Positions 44,196-56,399 of a stretch of DNA of 64,000 nt are shown in pieces. The notes under the pieces were generated by a model that worked only from the letters and a program-made list of their open reading frames with translations, made no database searches and had not been told where the DNA came from. Within the stretch, counting starts at the first letter, position 1. Every line of letters starts with the position of its first letter. The stretch is from Choristoneura fumiferana (Eukaryota; Arthropoda; Insecta; Lepidoptera; Tortricidae): NCBI RefSeq assembly GCF_025370935.1, contig NC_133493.1:11772666-11836665 (forward strand), given 5' to 3'. The translations under genes and the position numbers were made by a program.

Positions 44196-45508
44196 TAGGT
44201 CTTTAAAAACCCTTAGGGGTTTGCTGAGCCCATTTTTCGATTGCATGCAGCAAACGACTCAGTGTAATTGCCGCTTGATTCTCACGGTCCAGTTCAAAGT
44301 GACAAGCTTTGATTTATAAAATAAATACCAAATACCGAATTACTGTCGGCATATCGGTGCTGTTGCTGTCGTTACCGCCGCGAATGTGTGTCGACATCGG
44401 GCGCGGCGGGCTCGAGATCCGTGTGTGCTGACCCTACCCACATGACGCTTGCAACAACTTACTTAAGTGCAACATTGAACACTAGCTATTCAATCAACTA
44501 GCTTTATAGCGTGTAATGTTAAAACCACACAAGTAATGGCGAGAAGGATGCAGGTATCATGCGAGTTAACAACTTGAGCAACTTTATGGTTTTATGGCTA
44601 AAAAGCGGTACCTATACTTACGCTTATTAAACTAAGTATAAACAAAATTATCATCATCACCATTTTTTTTCTTCAGTATTCAGTATTCAGTGTTCAGTCA
44701 TTTATTGCTTAAAGAATTCCATGCAATACAATATAGTTCAATTCAGAGAATTACACTAATACAAAATTTCAAAAAGTATTCATTCTATTCTAATTTCACT
44801 ACACATCTTTAGACTTCTCATAAAATATTAATAAATAATGTCAAAAGAGGTACAATTATAATTTACAAAATCTCGACTGGATGGCAAACGGGCAAGTGGG
44901 TCTCCTGATGGTAAGAGGTCACCACCACCCGTAAACATCTGCAACACCAGGGGGATTGCAGATGCGTTGCCAACCTAGAGGCCTAAGATGGAAACCTCAA
45001 GTGCCAGTAATTTCACCGGCTGTCTTACTCTCCACGCCGAAACACAACAGTGCAAGCACTGCTGCTTCACGGCAGGATTAGCGAGCAAGATGGTGTGAGC
45101 AATCCGGCCGGACCTTGCACAAGGCCTTACCACCTGCAATTATTAACAGCCGGAAGACGTCCATTATTAAACGAAGGATTCCCCTTAGAATGACAACTGC
45201 TTCTGCTTCTTGGATGCCACATCATCATCATCATCAGCCTACAGCAGACAAGATGGATGGATGTGGTTCGCTCATTGCCACTTGCATATTCTTTGAGCTA
45301 GGTATGTCAAAATATATCGACGGTTGAAAGGAAAATTGACTAAGCGACATTTTTGTGAAAATTTGAGAACGTAACTCAAACGACAGAAAAAATTTACTGA
45401 TTCCGAACATGTACATAACTCGCACTATCTTAATCAACTGTCGCTTAGTCAATTTTTCCTGTAACGAGCACTCATATGTCAAAAAAATCTACCAACGTTT
45501 TGGAAAAA

Positions 45509-46208
45509 AACATCATCATCATCTCAGCCTATATACGTCCCACTGCAGGGCACAAGCCTCCCTCAGAATGAGAGGGCTTGGCAGTAGTTCCCACGCGGGC
45601 CCAGTGCGGATTGGGAACTTCACACACACCATTGAATTGTTTTCGCAGGTTTGTGCAGGTTTCCTCACGATGTTTTCCTTCACCGTAAAGCTCGTGGTAA
45701 ATTTAAAATGTAATTTTGCACATGAATTTCCAAATATAAATAATAATACATTATTCATAGCTAAATTAAAAAACAGATCTATTAGAAAAATGTTATTATT
45801 TCTACTAAGGAATTTATGGATGAATGAAAATATCATTGAATTTAAATTATATCATATTATTATACGCATTTTTGTAAACAGGATATTATTGTGCCATAAT
45901 AGTTTATAACAGTCTAATTTAATTTATAGCATAATGTAACCGTAGTTTTTAAGCTTTAATGCAAGTACGTGGGATGTCTTACTTTTTAGTTGCCTAATAG
46001 CATTAGATAACATTATTATAAATGTGGCTATACCCTACCAGGGTGCATAATATTGTAAGACTTATTAGAATAAGGCCTTATGTAAGTATTTTATGTTTTT
46101 TGCCAAATAAATAAATAAATACTAAAACTCAGAGGTGCGAGCCGGGGTTTGAACCCACGATCCTGTACTTGAGAGGCCATAGGTCAAACCACTCTGCCAC
46201 CACGGCTT
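45509..46208 (-). mobile_element. SINE-A split by a LINE-like insertion
   Basis: 45509-45730 and 46122-46208 together equal the SINE-A at 33139-33456. The break falls after GCACATGAATTTC. The tRNA-like head lies in the right part. Confidence 0.8.
45731..46121 (+). mobile_element. LINE-like 3' fragment with (AAAT)n tail; absent from first block
   Basis: About 390 bp of AT-rich DNA with ACCCTACCAGGGTGCATAAT, TTATGTAAGTATTTTATG and the tail GCCAAATAAATAAATAAATA. The codons it adds to a through-reading frame show no protein signature. Its tail type and its absence from the first block make a recent 5'-truncated retroposon the best reading. Confidence 0.65.
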
Positions 46209-47635
46209 CAAAACATGTAGGTACTTAACATGGTATATTTTTTTCAAAATTGATCTCCAATCCAAAGTATTTAACGCCTTGCGTGCCTTGAAGCCAGGGA
46301 TTGCCAATGTAGATCGAAAGTATTTCCAACCACACGCATGACATTTATTACATTTTGTTGTTAGTTTTTTTTATTGTATAACTTTTGCTATCATCACTAG
46401 TGATCTCTGAAAATGTTGTACGTAGATCACCGAAGTAGAAGTTACTCATAAATCTTTTTTACTCCATTATTTTTGGTTGAAATCCTAAAAACCGCTCGGT
46501 TTTATGTTCACCATGGAAAACGAACGAAGAGATACACCCAATATTGAGGAGGTTCCAGTCAAAGCTTCTAAAATTCAATTTTGGTAATGTCCTCTCAGGT
46601 CTCAGACCACGTCAACCAACCTACCAGACCACGTCAACCTACACAGAATTCTTTAAGAAGGCCAATGAGAAGACTAGAGAAAGACACAATTGGATGGAAT
46701 CCAAAGATTCCAACGACCGTTGCAGACAGATAAACTATAAATAAACGTGTAGGCTGCGGCATGGAGATAAAGGATGTTTACGGATGCAGCGGACACCAAG
46801 GTTAGGGTAAGAGTCGGGGACATATCAGCAGGGTTAGTAAGGTTTTATCAATTTTTTGTACTAGAATTTTGTCGGTGTTCTCTCAAACGGATGGACCGAT
46901 TTCAATGCAGTTGTTTTGGGTGCAAGCGAGTTTCTTTGCGGTGGTTCTTAGCTATGTTTCACTAGACTGTTTCTCGCGACTCCGTCCGCAATTTTCCGAG
47001 ATAAAACCATCCTATGTCTTGAACATGAAACTACTGTGAGACTCAATCATATAAAACTATATTGTCCTGGATAACTCACGTCTTAAATCGAGTTTAGCTC
47101 GACATGTTTCGGGCTAATCCGTAGTCCTTCTTCTTAGGAGCAACGCGACTGCGCGCCGCCGCTGCTATCCTCCTAACCTATCCTATGTCCTTCACCGGGA
47201 CTCAAACTATCTGTATACCGAATTTCATTAAAATTGGTTCACCGGTTTAGACGTGATGAGGCAACAAACAAACAAACAGATCTTTAAACTTTCGCATCAG
47301 TAATATTAGGGGGGGGGGCACACGACACGAACAGAACAAATAATTGCAACTTTCATAGCAATTTTTACATTTTAGGCTTAGTACAACACCAAGACACCAA
47401 AAGCGCAAGAAATGGCTAAAGATAATATAAATCTTACTCAGGGTAAAACTTATGTGTTATGATTAAAAAACGCAAAACAATAGTAACATGAAATTAGACA
47501 TCTATTACTACGTGCAATACGTGTGACAGGGGGGAGTGCTAAAAATGGTCAAAATCAAAACTGGTGCGACTTGTAGGTAGGTAGTGCCACAAGAATTGAA
47601 GTGAATGATTACACACACAGCTACATGACGAACTG

Positions 47636-47852
47636 TAGGGCTACTACGAAATTCGAAAATCGAAGTAACGTAACGTAGCGGTAAAGATTCGTGTGCTCTG
47701 CCTACCCCATTTGGGAATACAGGCGTGATGTTTGTGTGTGTGTGTGTTTGTGTGAAGTTAGTATCGTATCGTCCCGCCGACGCTTAAAATATTGAATACG
47801 AAAGTGAGAGGGACGGTACGATACGAACTTCGATTTTCGAATTTCGTAGCAG
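47636..47852. mobile_element. Hairpin MITE with nested retroposon, second copy
   Basis: Counterpart of 35803-36022; both nesting layers are retained. Confidence 0.72.
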
Positions 47853-48795
47853 CCCTGCAGAAGGAGAATGGGTGAATGTCAAATCAAAATCCCGATGTCA
47901 TTACATGACATCTTTTTGTGTGCGTAATCTCTACTCTGGTGGCATACTTAAGTATACGTAGGTACTTTATGGATGGCCCTTTTGAGGTATGGAACTTTAA
48001 AGCAGTACCTATTGTTGTTATTGCCCCCGTCTCCTCCAGCTTTAACTAATAGTTCTCAATGAGGGGACCGTGGCACCGTTGGCCCGCCGCCAGCGTCGAG
48101 ATTAGCCGACTGTGTAATGCACAATTCACTGTTTTTACCGCTTCGTAATATTGCGTGTAATTGAGACTGGTTATACTATGGAGTTAAGCGAAATAACAGA
48201 AAAAAATATTTAGCCCAGTGCTTTGAGCAAGTCCAAATCAAAAACTATGCAAACTGTCTTCTTTTTTTTCTTGTATTTACTAAGAAAGAAAATCATGGTT
48301 TTAAGGTTTTTAGCATAATTTTTATGGCATATTCTCGTATCGCATAGTATCATTTGGTATAATAATCATAAACACGTATTAAACTTTCGTGGTTTTCACT
48401 CAGTCAACCACAAACAGGACTTATCACGCTAAAACACTCGACATTTCGATCACATTACAGTGGCCGTGGTCACGAGTAGACTGAAGTGTGGGGTGTCAAG
48501 TCTGCCTAGCAGCGCAAGTCCTTTGATATGCATTTTATTATGTGAAGTTATTATTCTCTATCTAATACCTCTCCACAGGCACTTTTACATACACCATCCC
48601 CATCCCCATCCATCCCCCCCATTCCCATCTTTTAGGCCGTCTTGCAGGAAAAAAAAATCTAGATTTAGTAGTTAATCCAGGATTAAGCTTGACAGTTCCA
48701 TACAATTTTACACTACTAAACTGAGCTTAACGCTAACTCGAGATTTATGTGTTTACTGCCAGTGGGCCTTACACTACATAAGTACGTACGTAAGT

Positions 48796-48928
48796 ACAGT
48801 CACCAGCATTAATATCTGCCACAGCAGAGCGTGCAAAAATATCAGACACGTCCTTCCAGCCCTAGAAATAGAGTCGTATCAGATATTTATGCACGCTTGT
48901 TGTGTCAGATATTGGTGCTGGTGACTGT
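48796..48928. mobile_element. Hairpin MITE (ACAGTCACCAGCA family), second copy
   Basis: Counterpart of 36975-37107, nearly identical. Confidence 0.78.
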
Positions 48929-51554
48929 ACGTCCAAGCTAACGAAAAAAGAAATGAAAAGTTGAAGTCGACAGTCTCAGTGGTGCTCGTGACTTTTATGT
49001 GACACTAGGCGCACGATGTCAATAGATGTATTTGCATAGAGTTAAGGTGGCTGTGGCAGGAGGCGTGGGTGCAATTGTCTCCGCATTTCAATATGTTATC
49101 ACTTGTATAATGAATGTTTCTTAACTATTGCAAGCAACTTATGCGTAAAATTTGGTATACATCCATTCATTCACTAACGCGCGTCCCTCCGTTTAGCACA
49201 GGCATGAATATCTGTATGGGTGTATCGCCGTTTCGGCAAAATATTTTTCGCCAAATTTCACTTCCCAAAAAACTTATCGCAGTTTCATTTCCCAAATGAA
49301 TCTATAGCACATTTACATTCCGCATTTTATTCATTTGGTCAAATTATCATTTGGCATAGTTTTTCTTAGTCAAGTTTCTATTACGACAAATGTTTATTAA
49401 GCAAACGTTTTCTTTGGCTAATATTATAATCCAAAAAAATGATTGTTCCATGAACTTCGCACACGAACCAACCACAGAAACGAACTGCTACCAGAAAAGT
49501 AATAACCATGCAATATTTTGGGAAGAGTACGTTATGCCAAGCGATACATTTGACTAAATAATACTTGGTAATATGAAACATGACTAAATAATTATTTTTG
49601 AAACAATTTGTCAAAAAAAATACAAACTGTAAAATTGCGATAAGTTGTTTTAGGATTTTTTTTTTCAAATGATAATTTGAGTAAAATATTTTGGGATGTG
49701 ATACTTTGGGAAAAGTTTTTTGCCCATACATGTAATCCATCTCTACGGATTGGCGTGCAGTGGATCAATTCCAGGGTAGGCAGCTGGTAGTTTGCGCCTG
49801 GAGCAGCACGCACCCTCCTGCAGCAGGGTAGGCTACACTAGCGCCGCCTACCCTCAATGCACTCCGTACACTATCTGTCAATATTTGTGCAATTTACTCT
49901 AAAATTTGGTTTTTAGTAGCTTTGAAACAAATAAAAAAAGGTAGAAGTTCGAGTGCTGGTCACTGTCCTGCCATCTTTAATTTTATGTCATAATCAATAA
50001 AGGTTACAGTAGGACATTAATCTCAGTTTCACAGTTCTGTTATTAACAGAGTTCGGAAAGAGTGAGCTGTTTTGAGAGTTTGCATAACATGGACACTACC
50101 CTGTTATTTAGTAGTGTCCCATCAGTGTAATTTTGTTATACCATGTTATAAACGAAATTATTTTTTAGACTGCTTTTCTATTACGAGTCTATCTTTTTTT
50201 CCTTTCTTTTCACTATGCATAAAAATTACTGTTCGCCTATCTTTAAGTTTTCCTTTCCTGTGGTTAGGTTTAGCTTGAAAAGATCCCTTTTAGGGATAAC
50301 TTCGCCTTTGTACTCTTTTGTTTGTTGTTTTCTTTTTGTATTATTTTTGTGTTTTATGTACAATGAAGTATTTACATACATACATACATACATACTTTGT
50401 TTAAAAACGAACACAAAGTGTTTGATCGATTTAAAAGACTAATCAGTACTAAGCCTAATTTACTTAGCACTTGGATGCACAATCGTTTATCACCACTTGT
50501 TTCTATCACATGGTATAAGACGAGGGTAAAAAGAGATGGTGAATTCGGCCCCTGATTTTACAGTGCACTATCATTTTAGTTTAATCATAATAAGTGAAGT
50601 TTTATGTTGTTCTAGTATTTATTTTTAGGGTGTATCCATATTAATATCTACATGTTACAATAATGACATAAAAATAAGAATAGCTCACCCGAATCGATCG
50701 TTAATTCAAAATCTGAGCGAGAATCGTTTTTTAACACCATGAGTTAATTGATTGGTTTATTACACCCCCGCTTGTTTAATAATCGGAGGATACGGATAAA
50801 AAATAAAATGTATGAAGTAGGTAAGTATCGTAGCAATCAAGCAGGTGGTTCTATTGCCACAGGAACAAGTATGCGACAAATGTCGTGTGCAAACTGCAAG
50901 CCGGGGCGGGCGCGCGATATGTGTCGGCGACGCGTGTTGCGGACAGTGGACATTGTCACCTCATAGCGAAGGATAGAGTAGAGGTGAGAACGTACTGAGG
51001 CAAAAACGCGGACTGAGTTCTTGCGAGTACGCGTCAACAAAAAGACTAGATCCAAATACTAGGTCCACGAGTATTTACGAGTACTTAACTCAATCGAGTC
51101 ATTGCGTATATACAAAATTATTCCGTAAATGCGCGTCCGTGATTGCGTATACACACGTTCTAGTTTAGTAAGTATAGTTACGAATATCGAACTACCGAAT
51201 TCCACGTCACAGTTCAATTTTCACTCTTTTCATTACATAAAATTCCCTTCATCTTATACAGGCTTAGAGTAGAGCATGTAAGTTTTTATAAAATTTCAAT
51301 TAAAAAGTGTACATAAATACTTGTTTTCAAGTGATGACACGGGTTGTCAGTCGCCGTACTCCTAAATACTTGTACGCTAAAAGAATCGCGGGCGGGAACG
51401 CGTACTCACGCGTCCAAGCTAAAACCTATTCCAAAAACCTATTCCAGTAAATACTCCTCACCTCTAGGATAGAGATGTATCGATATCGATTAACAATTAG
51501 TAAGTGCCTAAAGGGATACACGGCCAAATTAACCTGTTTTTACGTGGCTTACAC

Positions 51555-51824
51555 AAGCCGTGGTGGCCTAGTGGTTTGACCTATTGCCTCTCAAGCACAG
51601 GGTCGTGGGTTCAAACCCCGCCTCGCGCGTCTGAGTTTTTCAAAATGTATGTGCGAAATTAGGTACATTTGAAATTTACCACGACAATGCACAACCTGCG
51701 GAGCAATTCAATGGTGCATTTGAAGTTTCCCAATCCGCACTGGACCCGCGTGGTGAACTATGGCCCAAGCCCTCTTGTTCTGAAGGAGCCTGTGCAGCAG
51801 TGGGACGTACAATAGGCTGGGATG
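51555..51824 (+). mobile_element. SINE-A, second copy of 39693-39953
   Basis: Same internal deletion. The 3' end keeps GCAGCAGTGGGACGTA but has lost GAGAGG. Next to it the second block lacks about 325 bp present at 39991-40314. Confidence 0.75.
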
Positions 51825-53225
51825 CTAGGCTTGAACGTTGTTTAACCTAAGACAAAATTATCCAGCTCATTTCGCCGCAGTCTTATAATTAAGACAAAAT
51901 GTCATATAGTTTCGGTGTAGGTGGCGACACGGGCACGTACGAATGAAAACGTATTGGCGGTTAAAAGTTTAAACAATAAAGTTCCATAGACAATAATTTT
52001 AGCTTAATAATTGTTCTTTGAGCGAAGCAAGAATGCAGACTTTAAAATAAAACAAAACTAATTATATTGAATCACGCGTGGCTTTGCGGAGCTCGATATA
52101 AACTATTTTACACTTTTTTTAGAGCGTAATTATACGTTGGAACGTAACATGAATCCCGTCTATTAATGTATTATCACGGTGCTCACTTCAACGTGATTAA
52201 TAATAAGTGTACGTCTTCCGCTTGATGATGATGACGGTCATAAAAAGGACAGAAACAAATCGTCACTACTTTGAAAAAAATCTCGTACCTCAAATCAATA
52301 CGCCAACAAATTTGACCCTTAAAACAATGTTAAGTTCACTCGGAAAGATCATCGATTTTGAGATACCAGCTTTTTTCAAAGTAGTGACGAAATATCGATA
52401 TACTCGTACCACATAGTAAAGGCCATCGTCACATCCCTAAACTGAAGTTAAGGCGCGGTTGGTCGCTCGCCTTGCGTACCGACTACAGAAAAAGTTGTTG
52501 CACTTCAGCCTTCAGCCAATGCCGTGCGTGGTACACAAGGCTTGCTTGCAAACTGTATCACATACAGCCCAACACCAGTATATAACCTCTCTCCTTAAGC
52601 AGCGTTCCACCAGAGATGTGAGAGAGGAGGATGTGTTGCGAGCAAATGTGATTTTCATTAACCAATGAAAACGCTTTATTTACCTCGCTCGCTCCGCTCA
52701 GCTATTTCCACCAGAGAAGTGCTGTGCGAGGCGAGGCAAATGAAGCGTATTCTATTGGTTAGTGAAAAATCATAACCTAACCAACAAAAAAGCTGGAAAA
52801 CATTATCATTTCAAAGTTCAATATCTCAAAAACAGCTGAACCGATTTTAATAAAACATGTCTAAGAACCATCGCTAGAAAACCTGCTTTCAAACAAAAAA
52901 CCGCATTCAAATCGGTTCACTTGTTTAAGAGCTACGGTGCCACAGGCAGACAGACAGACACACAAAGCGGTCAAACTTATATCACCCCTCTTTTGCGTCG
53001 GGGGTTAAAAACACATTCCTCGCAACCTCTCGCAACACATCCTCGCACTATTGGTGGAAACTCAGCTTTTAGCGTATGCGTCTTTTACAGACGAATTTTG
53101 ACGCGTTGGCTGTGCACGTCTTTTGTGGCTAGACCGATGTCGATATAACCTAATCAACTTAGAAAAGCTGAAACCCCGACATTTTCATTTCAGAGTTCAA
53201 TATCTCAAAAAAAAAAAAAAAAAAA

Positions 53226-53578
53226 ATATCACGGACAATTCACACCAATTGACCTAGTCCCAAAGTAAGCTGAGCAAAGCTTGTGTTATGGGTACTTAAG
53301 CAACGGATAAATATAATTATATAGATATAGATACATACTTAAATACATATTAAACACGCAAGAGCCGAGAACAAACATTCGTATTTTTCATACAAATATC
53401 TGCCCCGACACGGGAATCGAACCCGGGACCTCAAGCTTCGTAGTCAGGTTCTCTAACCACTAGGCCATCTGGGCCCAATTGCATAATAAAGTACAAGCTA
53501 ATAGTATTAGTGAATTTCAATACAAAATCGCTAATAAATTAGCTTGTACTTTGTTATGCAATCGGGCCCAGGTCGTCA
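53226..53578 (-). mobile_element. SINE-C interrupted by a MITE
   Basis: Counterpart of 41646-41898. The head sequence CCATCTGG|TCGTC is opened by the hairpin element at 53470-53570. Confidence 0.8.
53470..53570. mobile_element. Hairpin MITE (TGGGCCCAATTGCAT family); absent from first block
   Basis: Ends TGGGCCCAATTGCATAATAA and the inverse of TGGGCCCGATTGCATAACAA; the arms extend through GTACAAGCTAATA. The first block shows the empty site CCATCTGGTCGTC at 41887-41898. A second member lies in the 6PGL intron (61213-61307). Confidence 0.85.
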
Positions 53579-53753
53579 AAAACATCAGAACCTGTTTTTA
53601 TCAAACACTAGCCGTTATCCGTCCGAGTATAATTCTGTTATCGGTACCCCGCGGGAACTATGCAATTTTCCGGGATTAAGTATCCTATGTCCTTCTCCGG
53701 GACCCAATCTGTATACCGAATTTCATCTAAATCGGCTTAATGGTTTAGACGTT

Positions 53754-53850
53754 CTTATTTTTCATACAAATATCTGCGCCCACCGGGGTCGAACCCGGGA
53801 CCTCAAGCTCAAGTCAAGGTCTCTAACTACTGGGCTATTTGGCTGTCAAA
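53754..53850 (-). mobile_element. SINE-C head fragment
   Basis: TTTTCATACAAATATCTGCG and GGGGTCGAACCCGGGACC then ACTGGGCTATTTGGC: the tRNA-like head and start of the body on minus, without the tail. Confidence 0.65.
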
Positions 53851-54222
53851 CAGTCGTCAACAGTTATTTTAACAGTTTGTAAAACCCTGAATAACCTTAC
53901 TATATGATACATTTAAGAAGATTACCTTTAAATCGAAACTAACATCCTGTTATTAAACTAGAAACATGATCGATCGTACTTATATTTTAATTTTATTCCA
54001 GTGACATTGAAATAAAAATTATGTTCTTAATTTATGTATTTATATGGTTTATTATTTTGCCAAATTTATCATGGTGGGCGTTAACGGTGTTAATTGAGGT
54101 CGATTGTTGTTAGTTCCGTTCCATTTTATGTCTAACTTCAAAGAAAGAGGTTCTCAATTCAGTTTTCTTTTTGATATTTGTTACATCAGAACTCCATCAT
54201 TTATTATGATTAGTATCAGAGC

Positions 54223-54597
54223 AATTCTTCTTTAGGAAGCTCAAAGTCACTCAAAGGGCTATGGAGAGGGCTATGCTCGGGGTTTCTCTGCGGGATAGAA
54301 TCAGAAATGATGATATCCGCAGTAGAACTAAGGTTACCGACATAGCCCGAAGAATAGCGAAACTGAAGTGGCAATGGGCGGGGCACATTGCTCGCAAGAC
54401 TGATGGCAGAAGGTTCGAATGGCGTCCGCGGACCGGGAGAGGAGCTGTCGGTAGGCCTCCAACAAGATGGAGCGACGACCTGGTTAAGATCGCGGGATCA
54501 CGGTGGATGCGAAAAGCACAAGACCGGTCTGAGTGGAGAGCCTTGGGGGAGGCCTTTGTCCAGCAGTGGACGTCTTTCGGCTGACATGATGATGATG
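54223..54597 (+). mobile_element. 5'-truncated RTE LINE with 11-bp target duplication
   Basis: AGTATCAGAGC lies at 54212-54222 and 54598-54608. The open C-terminal ORF reads MERAMLGVSLRDRIRNDDIR, KLKWQWAGHIARKTDGR, GRPPTRWSDDLVKIAGSRWM and QDRSEWRALGEAFVQQWTSF G before its stop, then GTCCAGCAGTGGACGTCTTT CGGCTGACATGATGATGATG. The frame is intact to the stop, but residues after KTDGR are deleted relative to the 8.3-kb copy (RWGRNVLEW). This is the best reference 3' end for the RTE family linked to SINE-A. Confidence 0.92.
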
Positions 54598-54764
54598 AGT
54601 ATCAGAGCGACCGAGCATTCCTCGGGTTAAAACTCGTTAATAAGCGTTTTCTCAGAGAAAACCCCTACAATCCCAATTTCATCGAAAGCGTTAGAGCCGT
54701 TTCCGAGATGCCCGAAATATATATAAAAATTGCTCGTTTAAAGGTATTAGATAGATAGATGAAC

Positions 54765-55063
54765 TGATTAGCTTTGGCTCGCAAATCCATCTGCGAAAAT
54801 TGTTTGTTGCAATCCCGCGGGAATTATGTCATTTTCCGGGATAAAAACTATCCTATATCCTTCACAGGATCTCGAACTATCATCATACTCATTTAATACA
54901 ATAATTGATTGACATTTCGGGTGCGTATTCGATTGATATCCTACTTTTCCATATGGAAAAGCTTCAGCGCTAAATCGACATATCTTGCCGTCCCGCTGTT
55001 ACTTATATTATTTAGGTCGAGAGTGAGAGAGAGGTACTTAAAAACTTCGTTTTTCGAATTTGA
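54765..55063 (+). repeat. CCCGCGG repeat fragment and diverged hairpin MITE
   Basis: 54765-54885 has TTAGCTTTGGCTCGCAAATC, CCCGCGGGAATTATGTCATT and GGGATAAAAACTATCCTA. 54950-55063 has CTTGCCGTCCCGCTGTTACT and AACTTCGTTTTTCGAATTTG, a decayed member of the GGGCTACTACG hairpin family. Confidence 0.5.
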
Positions 55064-55081
55064 CTAATATTATAAACGCGA

Positions 55082-55214
55082 CCTTTGTACCTTTTTTTTG
55101 TCAATCTTTAAACCTAAAATTGCTAAAAGTGGCTCCGAAGCGGTAACGTTTCGTGTGCTCTGCCTACCCCATTTGGGAATACAGGCGTGATGTTTGTGTG
55201 TGTGTGTGTGTGTG
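55082..55214 (+). mobile_element. Retroposon 3' piece with (GT)n tail and 11-bp target duplication
   Basis: TATAAACGCGA occurs at 55071-55081 and 55215-55225, both parts of a CCCGCGG repeat. The insert reads AAAGTGGCTCCGAAGCGGTA ACGTTTCGTG, CTCTGCCTACCCCATTTGGG and ends in (GT)n. It is the 3' half of the family at 23206-23455. Confidence 0.85.
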
Positions 55215-55418
55215 TATAAACGCGAAAGTTTGTAAGTCTGTAAGTAACAGCCTATTCACTCTAGCCTTGCAGAGCCCTAGATTGTATTTATCCGGAAATA
55301 CAAATAACGGGAGTGAATTCCATTCCTTAGCAGTATACAGATAGTTTGAGTCCCGGAGAAGGACTAGTATAGTTGTTATCCCGGAATTTGCATAGTTCCC
55401 ACGGGATAGCGATAGCCG

Positions 55419-55609
55419 TGCCCTTAGTGTAAGTTTTCGGTTACAAAATACGTCTCGATCGCGTTCGCGTTAAAATCTCAATTTGTATGGAAACACGAAC
55501 ATCGCAAACGTTCCGCTAGAGGCGCTGTTCGTGTTTGCATACAAATTGAGATTTTAACGCAAACGCGATCGAGACGTATTTTGTAACCGAAAACTTACAC
55601 TAAGGGCAC
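55419..55609. mobile_element. Long hairpin, 83-bp arms
   Basis: GTGCCCTTAGTGTAAGTTTT at 55419 is inverted at the right end (55527-55609). The arms are 83 bp with two mismatches around a spacer of about 25 bp. It sits inside a reverse CCCGCGG repeat (CGGGATAGCGATAGC before, CGGAATCGCGGGCAG after). Confidence 0.85.
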
Positions 55610-55854
55610 CGAACGGAATCGCGGGCAGATGAATATAGGGCTGTCAAACGCGAAATTTATGGCGATTATGGGATGACAATCAATTACGGGTATTATAAAC
55701 TAAATCATTGGTTGAACAGAAGGATTAATGGCCAATCGTTGGCCTGAGTCACGACGTGTGTCACAGACCCGTACACCTTGTCGCCGCGGTGACCACGGCT
55801 TTGGTAGTAATGGGGATTTTTTCAAATTCAAATGTTAAACTCTGTTGTATATGT

Positions 55855-56100
55855 GACTCGTATGGCCAAGTGGTTAGAGAACCTGACTACAAAGCTTAAG
55901 TCCCGGGTTCGATTCCCGCCCGAGGCAGATATTTGTATGAATAATATGAATGTTTGTTCTCGGTTCTTGGATGTTTACCTAATATGTATTTATCTACCTA
56001 TATAAGTATGTTTATCCGTTGCCTAGTATCCATAGTACAAGCTTTGCTTCGTTTGGGACTAGGTCAATTGGTGTCAAGTGTCCCATGATATTTATTTATA
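55855..56100 (+). mobile_element. SINE-C
   Basis: GACTCGTATGGCCAAGTGGT, CCCGGGTTCGATTCCCGCC, CAGATATTTGTATGAATAAT, CTAGGTCAATTGGTGTCAAG and tail CCATGATATTTATTTATA. Confidence 0.8.
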
Positions 56101-56204
56101 TTATATTTGATTTAACATAAATCTTATGATTAGGTAACCTACGAAATACAATAATGTTTTCACACACAATATTAAAATTGATTACAAATGGTCGTATAAT
56201 ATCG

Positions 56205-56316
56205 TCATCGTCGTCTGAGCCTATATATTTACGTCCCAACTCCCACTGCTGGTCACAGGCCTCCTCTCAGATTGAGAGGGCTTTTGCCGTAGTTCCCACG
56301 TGGGCCCAGTGCGGTT
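56205..56316 (-). mobile_element. SINE-A 3' fragment
   Basis: GTCATCGTCGTCTGAGCCTA, CCCACTGCTGGTCACAGGCC and CCCACGTGGGCCCAGTGCGG: the 3' third of SINE-A, diverged tail. Confidence 0.7.
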
Positions 56317-56399
56317 GTATAAATGATTCGATTTAAAACAACTATAAGGTGGTTCTTAATTTCATAGGTTTCGTATAAAGTAGACATCCTACAAAGTAC

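Larger units (their letters stand above)
42197..53726 (+). repeat. Large duplicated block, second copy (11.5 kb)
   Basis: Starts directly after the gap at ACAGATGTCGTTACAGACTTG-equivalent sequence (29440 in the first copy) and follows it to 53726. Private material: a LINE-like piece (45731-46121), 40 extra bases near 52032-52070, and the MITE at 53470-53570. It lacks four segments present in the first copy. The contig runs on past 53726 without a break. Confidence 0.93.

Noticed and set aside
45409..45909. 166-codon plus frame in the second block
   Set aside because: Made of a SINE-A and the start of an inserted LINE-like piece; the first block does not keep the frame.
29440..53726. Reading the two large blocks as a certain segmental duplication
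   Set aside because: The position of the gap at exactly both block ends makes unmerged haplotypes more likely; sequence alone cannot decide.
55153..55344. Frame with repeated Cys-Val
   Set aside because: Translation of the (GT)n tail of a retroposon.
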